Positions 14,271 through 26,840 are shown, counted from the stretch's first letter. The stretch is DNA of 64,000 bases from Daphnia carinata (GCF_022539665.2 NC_081333.1:2356001-2420000); one strand, 5' to 3'. The notes: generated from the letters alone by a model not told the origin. Made by a program: numbers and translations.

Positions 14271-15075
14271 CAACATCACGACCAGACCGGATGCCATCTA
14301 GCAGCGTGAAACGGAAATGAAGTCACTGACAGCAACGTAAATCAACAGCAAATCGACTTGGAAAAATAACTTCTCGGGCTCATCGAGGGAAAAGGTAATC
14401 GATGTTGGCGCTCTCTTTTTTTTAAGTCTGCAGCCCATTTCTTTCGTTTATGTTAAGAGTACACATATACAGCAAGCCCGAAAAAGGGAACCAGTTCGTC
14501 TTTTTGGGGGATGTTTAAGGTCTCTACCTCCCACACAGCGCAACCAGTTGCAAGTCACGATGACTATTTCTTTTTTTGCTCACGTCTTTGCGTTTGGCAA
14601 TTATTGTCTTTAGTTGAAAAATAGCCTCGACCCAATTTTTTTGTTTGTGTCATTTGTATATTTCTTTAAATTTTTCCTTTTTCGCAGGCTCACCAGCAAG
14701 TCCTCTTTTCTAAAACGGGGAAACATTCAAATAGGAAGAAATCGTATAAAAGCAAATTGCGTTCGTGGTACATAGGCGTTTCTGAAAGCAACTTATTTGG
14801 CAGTTCCCATTCAACTATCGGCGCTAAACCGATCATGGATTCAGCTAGTATATAGCTAGGGAATTGAAACTTAAATTTGCTTCAAGATCAAGGCAAAACA
14901 AGACGAAAAATTAGCTCACAAGTTCAGCTAGGAACGGAAGGCCACACCCTCACGGAAGCGGCATTGGATACCATAATGCCATCTGCCGAGTTATAGTATA
15001 ACGGATAAAAACGTAAAACAAAGCTATTCAATCACACAGTAAAGACAAAAAAAATGAAACGCTTTCGCTAAACAT
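14271..15075. other. No gene seen
   Basis: AT-rich sequence between the weak plus-strand candidate and the 3' end of the minus-strand secreted-protein gene. Its right part probably holds that gene's 3' UTR. I see no RNA gene or repeat. Confidence 0.5.
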
Positions 15076-15819
15076 TTAGAAGAAAGCCGAGAATCGAGAC
15101 CAATCAACTTGGTGATGGAAGTTATCGAGCGTGTTGGTAATGAGTTGTGGGAATCCGAGGGCTCGCTGTCTTTCGAAAGGTTCCGACGGTATTCCATTGA
15201 ATGCACGGCGAGCTATCGGAGGAGATGCAGATGTGCTCCACACTCGATTGAGATGCAGCGCGGAAACAACCTTCTGCAAACGTTCGGCTTCCTTTATGCG
15301 GTCGTCAGAAGAATTGTCTTGTTGTGGAGGAGTTGGTGGAGATACTTCGTCATCTGAAATCGGCGATTCCTCTTGCACTTTGGGATTCTCGATTTTGGTT
15401 GAATCCCAAAATGGAATTGGCATGTCAGGATCTCCTGTTAAAGCCGGCTGCTCGTTCGGATTTTGAATTGCGGATGACTCTTCCTGTTTTCCGACAATGA
15501 AATCCTCATTTTTTTGCATGGGAAATCCATGAGAAGTCGATGCATGATCCGCTTTGATTTCAGGTTGAACGTCTTGTCTCAGACTTGTCGCATTACGCGT
15601 TAGGCGTGCGTGTACGTTGACGGTCGTTTTTGACGTAAAGCCTTTGCCACTAACCTCAACCGTCCGCCCAGCCATCGGCTTGGCGTAGCTGATTGACAGT
15701 TGAAGCAACAACAGACAAGCTACGCTGTTCTTCAACTAAAAACAGAATGACCATTCAACAACATTTAATTCCACAAAATCTGAAATGGTTTTGCTGTGAC
15801 TTACGTTGAGGATACCCAT
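15076..15819 (-). CDS. Secreted protein of unknown family, 224 aa
   Basis: Two coding exons: 15805-15819 (encoding MGILN) and 15076-15735, joined over a 69-nt GTAAGT...TTTTAG intron. The ATG at 15819 is chosen because the splice gives an N-terminus with a classic signal peptide: a short polar start, then the core VACLLLLQLSISYA, with cleavage likely just before Lys-Pro. The mature part is polar, Pro/Ser/Glu-rich and low in cysteine. It has N-glycosylation sequons at NAT and NSS, an acidic middle, and an Arg-Arg pair near the C-terminus that could be a processing site. I see no transmembrane segment and recognise no domain. A TATA box and initiator at the expected spacing upstream argue for a real, probably regulated, arthropod gene. 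It could be a peptide precursor, cuticle-associated or a lineage-specific secreted protein. The gene model is fairly sure; the function is unknown. Confidence 0.75.
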
Positions 15820-15864
15820 GATGAAAATGGCAGGCCTAATTGGACACACTGTGCGATGATTTGC

Positions 15865-15909
15865 AAACTGAATCTGACGGAACGATGAGCGGAGCACCTG
15901 TCTTATATA
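15865..15909 (-). promoter_or_regulatory. TATA box and initiator of the secreted-protein gene
   Basis: On the minus strand, TATATAA covers 15909-15903. Two arthropod-type initiators follow: TCAGATT with its A at 15875 (34 nt after the TATA start) and TCAGTTT with its A at 15869. The start codon is 50-56 nt further on, implying a short unspliced 5' leader before the intron. Confidence 0.6.
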
Positions 15910-15910
15910 G

Positions 15911-17893
15911 TTGGTGATGCTTCAGACGAAAACAAGTTCTTTCCATCGTTCTCTAATTTTTTTGGGTGCATCAAAACGTCTAGAAGGTATTTACCTGGCG
16001 GTGCTAACGACGACGATCATTGGCCATCGTAGAAGCATCTCGAAGAATTAAGGAAAAACCAAATTAGGGCAACGGATTTAAGTCATCCGTCAGCCTCCAG
16101 TTGTATAAAGAAATGGATTTGTAGCATAGACGAAAATTTCTACCCAGAGGATGATGTTGATTTCTCTACTTGGAGGAGAAAGATTTCAAGAGAAAACGCT
16201 CGATAAAATCACGCAGATAATCTTTGATAGTAAAAGTGAACAAGTAGGGCAAACTTACTTAGTGTGGCATCAATCCAAGAAAAGTGTCTTACTTCGGATC
16301 ACGACATGATTATCAACAAAAATTACTTTTGATAAATGGGAAACGGTCGGCCGATGAGTGAAAGCCAGAGGTTCCTTCCGTACGAATTAAGAAGAGAAAG
16401 CCTAAATCGAGAGATGTGATACAGAAGAAAACGAAACGTGATTTAGGGCAAAGGTGGGCGTTTGAAGCCTGGCTGTTTAAGGTCAAAAGCAATTTGAAAA
16501 ATATACCGTCACTCACATTCAACAAGTGTAAACTAACAAAGAACGCATTTTGCTAAAAATAGCTACCAACAACTTGGTCTGCGTGCCAGATGGAAATCCA
16601 AAGGAAAAACCTATCTGTAGATGGAGTTATGCGTGCGTAAACGGGTCCAATTTCTTTTAATACCACTCCTTTTCCAGGTGCCGGAAAGCAACTGTTCACA
16701 CCTTTATAGGTATGAAATTGAGATGTTTATCGTTCATGTTTACGTGTGAGTAAACAAACACGTATGGCCCGCTTATGGCTTCATTTTGTACTTTTATTCC
16801 TTTGCATCTGCCGGAGGACTTTCCGATATTTTTGTCGGTCGTGAATCCCTTCCTCACATCGCAATGGAATCGTCCGTTGATACTACAAAGACGAAATCTC
16901 ATCTCAGTTTTCCTTTTACCTATCCAGATTGGCTGCTGATTGGGCGGACTGAAGTAACATCGTAGTCAAAGAAGCTTGGGACTCCAGTATCACCTGGTGG
17001 TTGATGTCGTTCTGAGCAAAAATCTTCCGTGGTGTTGTAGTTCCCAATAGAAATAGCTCGTTCGTTGTTCGTCATTTGTACTGACGGGCTGAACACGGAA
17101 CTTCAGATTGGTACAGGCGCAATGAATTACTTTTGCATGAGACCCTAGCGAGAAACGAGAAACTTTTTAATTGTGTAGGGTACCAAGAACGAGTGAGATT
17201 CACGTTGCAACATACCGTCTAGTATCCACGGAAAATAAGTTGGTAGGTCGCGTTAAATCAACAATCTTGGAAAACTAAATACTCTTCAAACGGAATTCTA
17301 GGGCTCTTATTAGACGGTGGCATTCTTCTTTGTGCTGAGGGGACTAAGAACGCAGAGGATCAAGTTTCAGTCTTCTCCAATTACTGTTATTTTTCGTTTC
17401 GTCGTTTTTTCGAGTCAAAGGCAGGCCTGACTTTCTGATAATTACACATCTTCCTTGTTGGTTAATTTTTTTTTTGTATATTTTGTTGAGTTTTTCTTCT
17501 TCTCATTTCACAGGCACACCGTTTCACATACAAAACCACTCCTAGATGAAAAATGAATTTTAAAAAACATACGCGTGTCAAGGTGCGCTGCAACACGAGG
17601 GGGAGACGAAACACAGAGGAAAGAAAACTCAAAATTGCGAAGCAAGAACCATTAAGACGATTGCCAGATGACAGAAATTGTCAGAAAAACAAATTTTTTT
17701 GGTTCATATGCTTCACATTCGTTCAACCATTTTCTCAAAAAAAAAAAAGAATTTGAATTAAATTCATTTTAACTTTTCAGGACTAAAAATGTTAAAGAGT
17801 CATTTAAGACTTAGAAAAAGGGGGACAGTAAGAAAGCTTCTTCTTGTTTAGTTGCGGAGCACAGGTGAGGTAACGACTGATGGCATGACCATT
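15911..17893. other. Intergenic, no gene seen
   Basis: About 2 kb between the secreted-protein promoter and the 3' end of the CHTOP-like gene. Open frames are short and uncharacteristic. The part nearest 17,893 should contain the CHTOP-like 3' UTR. Confidence 0.5.
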
Positions 17894-19030
17894 TCAATTC
17901 ATTTCAACGTCTCCACTGAGCGACATGTAATTCTCAAGATCCTGATCCAAAGCTCCTCGGGTCTTCGACATGTACTGATCCAGCTGTTTGTCCAGGTCTT
18001 CTTTGCTGACTTTGGTAGCTCCTCCTCTACCACGGCCCCTGCCACGTCCGGACGACTGACCACGAGGTGATTTTTGCAAGTTGTCGTTCCCTCCTCGACG
18101 GTTCTGCTGGCCGTTGCCACGACGTTGTCCTCTTCCTCGTCCTCGACTACGCTGAATTTGATTCCCTCCCTGTGCAGCAACCACAGCAGTTGATTGTGCT
18201 CGACCACCTCGTCTTGCTCCTCTTGGGCCACCTCGAGTACGAGGGGATTTCTGGGCTGAGCGGTTTGGTGTGTTGACAACAGCAGCCGACTTTTTGGATG
18301 GAGTAATGATTTTTCCACGAGTGCCTCTTCTCATTTGACCACCACCCCCTCGTACTATCGTTTGGCTCATAATAGGCTTGGTTCCACGTCGACCTCGAGC
18401 GATCCTTGACGGAGTGACCGTTTGTATTTGTGTCCGAATACCTCGCTGATTTCCTCGTTGAATACCACGAACTGCTCCACGGTTAATAGTAAGTTTTCTT
18501 TGAGTTTGTGTGGCAGTTCCACGAAATCGGTTATTCGTATTTACTGTGGCACCAAGGCGCTGCTTAATGCTTTTCTGTAGAATAGTAGAAACCTTACTGA
18601 AACTATTGTTGATTACATGCAAAAAATCCAATACCTTTTTTAGTTTTAAAGCAGCACTGACTGAAGCATTTCTCCTTGCCATTTGTTGAGTTATTCTGTT
18701 ATTTCTGCTCGCTGCCTTTTGGAGATGGGTTGAAAGGTTTCTAGCTCCTTGTAACTTACCAGTTAATTTTTGGCCCCCTGCTGAGCTCCGTAATCTTGAG
18801 AATCTGTAAAAGGTAACATCGTTGAAATATCAAAAAATGAAATGCTAAACACATCTAACAGCTGTAGTTTTCATAAAAATATTCTTTCATAAAAATACAA
18901 TTTCTTGAATTACAGATGCTTCTTTTGTATTAAGGAGAACAAAACTGGTACCTCAGAAGCTAAACTGAATTTACCTTTCATGCAGGGACAACTTTGTTGT
19001 ATTATTTGGTACTCTGCCTCCGGAAGACAT
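17894..19030 (-). CDS. CHTOP: Chromatin target of PRMT1 (CHTOP/FoP) homologue
   Basis: CHTOP is a nuclear RNA-binding adaptor. In vertebrates it is methylated by PRMT1 and works with the TREX complex in mRNA export. Three exons: 18975-19030, 18635-18803 and 17894-18574, giving 301 aa with every phase consistent. The N-terminus carries the conserved TTKLSLHERF block (human TTKMSLNERF). Then come NRITQQM and SAALKLKK followed directly by KSIKQRLG, which match human NRRLAQQM and QAALKLKQSLKQRLG. The middle is rich in RG/RGG, as expected for arginine methylation. The C-terminus has the FoP duplication: LDKQLDQYM, then LDQDLENYM. The second intron (18575-18634) is 60 nt with no in-frame stop, so an uncorrected open frame reads through it and adds 20 false residues. 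The gene lies about 430 bp downstream of the SECp43-like gene on the same strand. Confidence 0.92.
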
Positions 19031-19282
19031 ATTGTGTTGGAGAGTAATCTTAGGTCCGACCAAGAATTTCGTAATTGCAGAAAATTGTTGGCTCTTATCT
19101 ATCTACAAGTTTACTCCTGAAACTAACGAAAACATTAAGCTTTTGACCGGTTGTGCTAGGAGCAAAACTTATGACGCCGTCAATTGTTTTCGACTGCTTA
19201 AGCTACGGTTGAGACATCTAGCGGCATGTTGAAATCCCAGATTACCAGAATTGCCAGTTCGATTTATGTGGTAAACATGTTT

Positions 19283-19288
19283 TTTATT
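19283..19288 (-). terminator. Possible polyadenylation signal of the SECp43-like gene
   Basis: AATAAA on the minus strand about 170 nt after the TRNAU1AP stop codon and upstream of the CHTOP-like start codon. Position fits; no other support. Confidence 0.4.
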
Positions 19289-19457
19289 AAGATTCTCTTG
19301 CATGTTTGTGATGTAATATACGTATAATGATACGAGTCGGAAAGCTCCCAAATGAAATAAAATTATTCGAAATCAATGTATTCATTATTAAAAATGAAAA
19401 GAAAAAAACAAAAGAAGTTATGACAGGCAGAAATGAATCCTTTTCTTGGCGTACGGA

Positions 19458-20790
19458 TTAGGCCGCAGCTACAGTAGGGGTACTGTTTCCGTTCTCTTCC
19501 GCTTTGACTGGTGGGACGGCCTTCTCAGGATTGAATGGGGTCCAGCGGGCTTCATCCAAAGTATCCCACAGGTCCTGATTGCGCTCAAACAGTTCTCTGT
19601 TGAGTTTCTCAATATCGACGGGTGTGTTGTGTTCAATAAGCTCAAACTCGTCCTCTTCCGGCTGAGCAGGCATTTGTCCACCTCCGTAGCCAGCATAGGC
19701 TTGCTGACCATCGTAGCCGTATCCACCCTGATATCCTTGATATCCCTGCCAACCGCCATACTGTTGCCAGTAAGATGGGTCGACGTACTGTCCGAAACCT
19801 GCTGCTGCAGCAGCAGCAGCTTGAGGTTGTACTGGTTGGCCACTGGCTGCGGCTTGAACGATTGACGAAGCAATTGATGCACTTAAGGTTGATGTTGCAG
19901 ACGTACTAGAAGAGGAACCTGCATGTTCAAATGACATATATTTAATGCATTTTGATAAGTATTGCAATGTCTTTATTTATACCAGGAATCATGTTGTAGT
20001 TACGAGGAATAGCCAAAGAGACTCGAAGTGGGTTACTACCGAGTCCCCTGTGTCCTTGCATATGCGTTAGAGCATCTTTATAATCAGATTCATTGGAAAA
20101 ATTAACAAAAGCATATCCGCGACTCTCTCCATTACTTCCTCTGACAACTAAAAATGATACCAAGAATTATTTAATATGTGTAGTTGTTATTAGAATGTTT
20201 TGTACCTTTGGCTAACTGAACAGAATTATATTTGGCAGAAAAGCACTTGTAGAGACCATAATCATCTACATCAGCACTTAAATCTCCAACCCATAGTGCA
20301 TGATCAGCTGTGGAGCCTTTTGTGTTTGTGCTGTGATTCAACTTGAAACGGCTAGGCTAAATATTAAATAAAATGTTATAGATTGCCGAATAAAAGGATG
20401 GCAACTTAAAGAAATTAGATTACCGGTTGACTGTATGGGATGATTTTTCCATTCAATTTGTGTAGAACTTCCATTGCTTGTTTCTCATCTCGAAACTGGC
20501 AGAACCCAAATCCGGCAGGAAGGCCAGTGTGTTTATTTCTCATGACTTTGATGGCTTCTGGTTTCTCTCCCATCAATTCGAAAGACCTCATGAGGAAATC
20601 CTCCGTCATGTATGGTTCCAACTGTGAAAGACAACAGGGTTAAGAAGATTCGTATGGACACGAGACTGATTCCACTAGCCGGGGAAAAGTCAACGTATAC
20701 AATATTTTCTTTTGTTCTACATTGTTATTGTATTAATCATTTTTGACTTACCCCACCAATCCATAGACTGCTTGCTCGTTCTAAAGCCAT
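19458..20790 (-). CDS. TRNAU1AP: tRNA selenocysteine 1-associated protein 1 (SECp43)
   Basis: SECp43 binds selenocysteine tRNA and assists selenoprotein synthesis. Five exons: 20752-20790, 20424-20621, 20206-20356, 19983-20147 and 19458-19918. Together they give 337 aa (human about 287) with all phases closing. The ATG at 20790 starts the diagnostic MALERASSLWIGGLEPYMTE, running straight into RRM1 (RNP2 LWIGGL, RNP1-like AGFGFCQF). A linker leads to RRM2 (RNP2 LWVGDL, RNP1 SRGYAFVNF), and the SLAIPRN motif closes it. The C-terminal half is Ser/Ala-, then Gln/Tyr/Gly-rich (for example DPSYWQQYGG). It ends in an acidic/aromatic tail containing NRELFERNQDLWD. That low-complexity tail and an Ala run account for the extra length. 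Introns are mostly 60-130 nt. Identity is close to certain from the two RRMs plus the family-specific N-terminus. Confidence 0.93.
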
Positions 20791-20839
20791 TTCAATCCTT
20801 TATTTTCCGATTGTAAATTTTTGGTAAAACGTAAATGTT

Positions 20840-22685
20840 GATTGAAAATCCACCAACGCACACCAGACGAATGATACGTGAGCGCTGCTGCCAGATTGCT
20901 AGCTAAGCTACTATTGGAGAGGCGGTCGATTTTTGCCGAAATTTTAATAAAATTTCATTTGCTTCACAATCCACAAGAAAATGCCATCTTTCTCTGACTG
21001 GTGGCAGAGAAAACTGCTTAACATTCCCAATACAATCATATATGCGACCTTCAAATCCCTTTGTTTTTGCTCATGCAATCCATCACATACTGTCTAATGC
21101 CATCTAAACAAATCGGTAGCTATCTTGATTGAGTAATTTTGCAGCCCGAAAAATTGCGAAAACACAGAAGCTATAGATTTTTAACGTTATATGTATGCTA
21201 TTTATATTTAAAGTTTATGTCTTTGGTGAGTTTAGTGGCTTTGAAAAATTTTAAATTGGTTTCCCATTTGCCAATGTCTTATGCTTGTATTTGTAACTTG
21301 ACGTATTTGTGTACGTGGTATCAGCCGAATTGGTATGCGAACCCTACTGCCACTGCTTCAGGTAACATTTTTAAAGCCCTTTCGTCATACTACAGACGCG
21401 ACGTGAGATTACATTTCAGACACACTGCAGGGTCGTACGTAACTACCGCTGTTTAATTCGTTAATTTATTTATTCAATCAACCCTCACCTGCCTAGAGTG
21501 ACCTTATGCATTCCGCGTTGTTTGCTGGCTTAAAGAAAAGGAGTTATAGTACCTCTACCGCTTCTTTTCTTTAGTACGTAAACTTTTTTTATTTGCATGG
21601 GAAGGCGCTTAAACATAGACTGCAGTAAAATGCTTCTGATGAGCGAAGCTGGTCGTCCTTTTTCACTGAAAGAAGCTTTACAGCTCCAAAACAAACATAG
21701 TGAATAGAATAAAAAAGATATGCCGAGCACTATAAAACTTGTAATGAAATGGGCATCAATGAACTAAAGATGGAACCGAAATGAAAGAGTAGATTATAAA
21801 AACTAAACAATATTTTTTTTTTTTTTTTTGCTATTTTCCTGGATTCATTCACAATTCATTTTCAATCACATTTCATTCGTGTAGGCTAGTTATCTTAATT
21901 TTGCACGTCACGCCACGCCACAAAACAGTTAATTTTAGATTGCTGGGTTTTTTAATTTGCAACTGGCGAAGAAGCCTAATTTGTGCTAGCCAATCCTTAG
22001 TTCCGGGGGGCAAACCCTTTTTTTCCCATCTAATTTCCTATTCTATTACCCACACCTCGTTCCAACCATTCAGACGTCTGTTTTGAATTGATTTAGGGAG
22101 AAAAACATCAATCAACGAACTACCCTTGACCTAGTTTTATATTAAGATGTGTGATTGGTAGGAGCACGACATTCTGTCATCCAACACGTCATTAGCATAC
22201 GGACGACAACACGTAAACACTAAACAGTTATATCACGATCACGAAAACCGATCGATATCACGGATCATGGGACTAGTGTCCTCATTAACGAACATGTCCA
22301 TCTGTAGACGTCGGTTTCATTTCGCATCGCCAAATTCTTTCTTACCTTTTTTGTATTATTTAACTATATGCCTCGTCGATATTAGAACTAGCATGTGTAT
22401 TGAACATGCAACACATTTCAATTTATATTTGGGCCTTTTCATCGGTTATCTTTCCTCTAAATCTTGTTGAAATGCACAACCACAGACCATCAAACTGAAA
22501 CGAAGACGACGAAGCTTGTTTCTTTGAAAATTAACTACATTTAAAGTTGTTGGTGGCTCTTTTCGCTCATGAAATTCAGAACTAGATGGGGACTTATGCT
22601 TTTCAGGAAAACAAATAGAGTGGGTATCAAATGACCGATAAAAAATAGAGAGATCAACGGAGAGGCGGAAGCGGACGTCGTTCGG
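20840..22685. other. Intergenic, no gene seen
   Basis: Contains the SECp43-like promoter side (left) and the 3' flank of RGS gene A (right). A 19-base T run lies near 21811-21829. I found no conserved coding segment. Confidence 0.5.
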
Positions 22686-23663
22686 CTAAAATCGTTCTGG
22701 ATATGCGAGTTCTAGGAATAACCTCGACTGGAGAAAACGCAGATAAGAATCACGTTCCATCATGTGTTGTGCTCTCCTTTGACCGCGATCAAAAGTGTGC
22801 TGGTCAATAATTTTCGATTGGACGTTGTTCAATGTAGTCAGTCTCGTCTCGGCATCCAAGTTGACCTATAAAACAATAGAAAAGTAGAAGGGAAACATTC
22901 AGACAACATCTAAGCGAAGAGGGAAAATTGTGCATAGAAACGGCAAAAAGAAAAAAGGCGGTCCTCGGCAACTCACTTGTTTAGGGGCTTTATCAGCCAC
23001 AAATTCATTGTAAATCTCTGACGCTTTAACTTCCATTTCCTGTGGTTTCAAATGCTTGTACTCCTCGACCGCTCGCCAAAATTCCAAGTTCTCATTGCCG
23101 AATTCTCGTAGGAGAAAAGCGTGATAAAGGGCCGATCCATCTAGACACAAGCACAAAACGAAATAGAAACACTAATCCGCAAATGACGTCTTTACTTGTA
23201 TATACCACCAATGTCTCTATCATTTTGTATTAGTGAATTTCAACATTGCAATAGGATAAAGTTGACTAACATTTAGATGCTACGAGGACGGTAAAGGATT
23301 CGGACCATTTTTGCGCTTCCTCCGGTTGAGGTATAATTGCCTCCGCACTCGTCAATCGCATGGATCCGGATTTCAAGTTTTGAAGTCGCATTTTTGATCT
23401 ACAAATAATGCGTTAATGATAGCATTTTTAATCATACAACCAATGAACAACCAGACATACAAACATTTGAAAATTGAAACTAACCGTTCAATATGTTGCA
23501 AAAAGAAGCTTTTCCTTTCGTCGTTCAAGTTGTTGATTAGCTCACGTTGGACGTCGTAGGTTTCACGAAACAGCAGACCAGTTAAGGACCCGATGAGTAA
23601 GTGTTTGACGCTTTTATTGTCATCAAGGAAGGCTTGATAATGTCCTTGTTTGGTGAAAATCAT
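22686..23663 (-). CDS. RGS-domain protein, array copy A (216 aa)
   Basis: RGS proteins are GTPase-activating proteins for Gi/Gq-type G-alpha subunits. Four exons: 23485-23663, 23271-23398, 22977-23140 and 22686-22865, with intron phases 2, 1 and 0. The first 60 residues are a copy-specific N-terminus starting MIFTKQGHYQ and containing SVKHLLIGSL, which resembles the amphipathic N-terminal region of R4 RGS proteins. The RGS core runs from about residue 90 (KWSESFTVL) to about 210. It has the G-alpha contact residues: Glu-Asn in GNENLEFW, Asn in VNLD, and Asp/Arg in ERDSYLRF. There is no other domain, so this is a minimal R4-like RGS. It is the most downstream member of a five-gene minus-strand array. 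The RGS identity is firm; which vertebrate R4 gene it matches best cannot be decided by eye. Confidence 0.92.
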
Positions 23664-23897
23664 ATTCTAATTTCAAGCTAAATCAACCAAGCAAATACAC
23701 AGTGTGGAACGGGATACTCCTCTCTTTGAACGCAGATGCAAATTAGGGAAATAACGGACGAGACGGACGGCGTGAACAAATGTACTGAAGTCTGAAGATT
23801 AGACGCAGATCAGACCGTTAATAAAAGGTCTATAGTTACAGACGGCGGTGGTGGATGTGGGAATTTCGAACTCAAAGAAAACAGGGATTTTTCTCTT

Positions 23898-23907
23898 TGC
23901 GCGCGCA
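23898..23907. promoter_or_regulatory. Palindromic TGCGCGCGCA upstream of RGS copy A
   Basis: A perfect 10-bp palindrome 235 bp upstream of the copy A start codon. The same 10-mer precedes copies B, D and E exactly and C with one mismatch. It is followed on the plus strand by a block (TTTCGGAAATC ... TTTCACCG) shared with B and E. A binding-site role is inferred from the repeated placement. Confidence 0.5.
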
Positions 23908-23909
23908 TC

Positions 23910-26840
23910 TTATCGTTTCGGAAATCCTCTGGTTAGATTTGGACGCATGGGTATTTGTGTATTTCACCGCAAAAACGAAAATGAAAAGTAAACCAACCGG
24001 AATGTTTAGCCAACACACAAAACTTGGGCAACTTGCTCGCAAACGTTGAATGAGGATTCACTTCGTCAACCGGTTGACCTAGTCATGCATAGGCCGACAC
24101 TCTTACGACCGGTCGGAAGATGACCCGGATGTGCATACATAACCATTCATCAAAAAATAGAACACGATCAGGACATGTATAGAAGCGTATGGTGACCTAC
24201 TTAAGTCTACACACTTTACTTACGGTGGCGGTTGACAGTATTTGACAGTATTGTCTTGTCTACTCTGCAAAGTAGAAATTGAATTAACAATTTGTGGGAT
24301 TCAAATAGAACTACATGGGTCTATTAGTTAAGAAATGAATCAGGAACATGCTTTTAAAAAGGCCTGCCAGAAATCCATTTATAGAAGGTGAACGCCCGTT
24401 CTATATTGGGGTCTTTGACGACACTTGTAACAGCCATGTGACGTTGGTAGAAATGGTTGCTGGACAGTTGTACGAGAAAACTCAGTATCGTGGAACATAA
24501 AACACTTGAATAGACTGCGAATGAACACTGTACGAGGGTCACACAAGCAGCTAATCGAAGTCGCTAGGCGACCCAATACATCCGCTAAAAAAATCGGTAC
24601 CGTGTTGTACTGTAGGCGTAAATAGTTAATGTCCTGGAACACTTTTACGAGGATGACGTTGGCTTTGATCTCATTGAACAAAAAAAAAATTTTAAGTCTG
24701 AAAGCTGGATAACAAACGACGTCTACTAAAATTCAAAATTCCATCATTTTTAAAGCAGGACAAGCTCTCCCATTTATCAAAATGGATTTCATATAAAACA
24801 CGTAGGAGATTGAACCCAGTTTGACATATTCAACGTCATGGCCAAGTTCGATAAAGCAGGTATAAAACTTCGTTTCTGTGTAACCGTTTTGCGTCACGAG
24901 ATGCGATCAGAAGTCACGTACGCTACTACACTCTCATCTCTGCAGAGTAGACTAAAAGAACGTGTTGTTCCAGCTAGCTACTACAAACGGCTGCTGGAAT
25001 GTTGAGATAGGAAGTCAAGATAAAAAGCAAAAGTTCAGCTTGGCCGTATAGAACGTGGCGTCATCGCACTGGTCAAAGACCATAAACGAAGAGCTTCTCT
25101 CACGCTTTCAACGATTCAGTTTCAATGTCGTCAGCCAATCTAAGTTAATGCGTCGCCATTGGGAAAGAGGTCGATGTAGTTCGCTGGCCTTTAAAAAGGA
25201 AGACCTGTTTGATCTCTACATAGATCGAATCATTGCATTACAGAAAAAGAGAGCGGAAGAAATCGAAGCAACATGAGCCAACGTCACGCTCCGATAATAA
25301 GAATGACGCGATAAAGCGCACAAGTTTATTTATAACGTGAAAACGTGTCGCGATGGTCACGCAAACCAAAGACACACTTTAGCAAAAACAAATGTTTCAG
25401 CAAAAAGTAAACTAAAGTGTCATTAGATGTAAGCATAAGTTCCCTACGAACGCACTGTTCTTTTCCTTATTACTTGCTCTTTTAGCATTAAAGTACCAGA
25501 CTGAACTCATGGGTTCATGAGGGGCCATACCCAACGCAACTTGTTTATCCCCAACAACAGCAAATCATTCTCTGGGTCTCCTAGTACAAATCAACCCCTA
25601 TGAACCCTCTGCATATACCAGTAAACGCAGACCATCCGTATGGAATAAAGGGCAGCAGAGTGTGCCATCAACGTTTACTTGCCATCGGGTACAAGCGGTA
25701 AATGAACTAGAAAAACGCTCCCTCATCGCGATCAAATTATTCTCAAAAAATATGAAATGCCAAGATTAACGACCTTGTCTACAAATGACGTCAAACCCTA
25801 GTGGACTTTAATGCTCTGGGCGCATCCGTTTTCATCGCAGCCATTTTTAACTCATCTGAGATAACGATACGCTGTTTGTCCTTCTTTTTCTGTCTGTCTT
25901 TATTCTCCTTAATGGATCTCACGCAACTCTCTTCTTTCTTCATGTTCTATTTCTGTCGAGCTGCGGACCAAATGAGGCAAAAAGGAAATATATTGTAGCT
26001 AATGTTAGATCACAAGTCTGTAATGCATTAGATCCATTATAAATCCAAACAATGGAGCGTTAACAAAGGTGAAAGCATAGCGAATGGCTTTCGGGTATAA
26101 ATATGGCACTCGTCTTATAGACGATTAGACTTTCAGGAGCTATCAATCCCCCTCCAAAAACATTTTGTTATACATTTCTGATTGCAACTTTCGTTTCCTC
26201 TTGGGGGACACAGCAGGTGAGATGATGATTGCGCTATTTATACACGCTTTCCATTGCTTGTTAACCATTTCGCTGACTACTGAACCCTTTCGTTTTTTGC
26301 CTGTTGACTGATAAAAATGCAGACATTAGTGTTTGTTGATTTATTTTAAAGCATTGAGTAGACATGTAATTGTAAAAATAAATTACATCGAGATCCCTTG
26401 GGTCGGGACCCGCCGACCGTGAATTTTTCCCATTTCGATACATTGGTTACATAAGAAAAAAAAACAAATACATATGTGGACTAGAACATAAAAGAAACAT
26501 ACAGCACTTGCAAACCATTTCGAGTTGTTCGATAGTCATGAAACGTCAACTCAAAATTCCTGGCAAGACAAAATAACAATATTTGAGACACACAAACGAG
26601 ACTAGTTGACGGACTGCAGAATTCAAACTTTGACACCGAAACTCGCCTCTGAAATAAATTCGTGTTCCTTTAAAAATTTTAGACTATTTAAAAAATGTTT
26701 AAACTGGCATTACACATTTGAGAAAGAGGAGAACCAAAACATGAGGAATAATATCACAGTGAGCCTATAGGTGAGTAGCTGCAAAAAATCCGTTCAAGAT
26801 TGAGTTGTTTGGTTGTCGTGTTCTATCTAGGCCCTATGAT
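23910..26840. other. Spacer between RGS copies A and B with orphan open frames
   Basis: Mostly noncoding. Two open frames have a protein-like look but no ATG start: minus strand 24379-24681 (containing DVLGRLATSIS) and plus strand 25055-25276 (ending FKKEDLFDLYIDR ... EEIEAT). A TATA-like GTATAAAAC lies at about 24860 on the plus strand, with a 34-codon ATG frame from 24901. I cannot assign these to any family. They may be gene remnants or chance. Confidence 0.3.

Noticed and set aside
17894-18682. CHTOP-like protein starting at the Met at 18682
   Set aside because: Conserved coding sequence (NRITQQM, then TTKLSLHERF across an intron) extends upstream in frame to the ATG at 19030.
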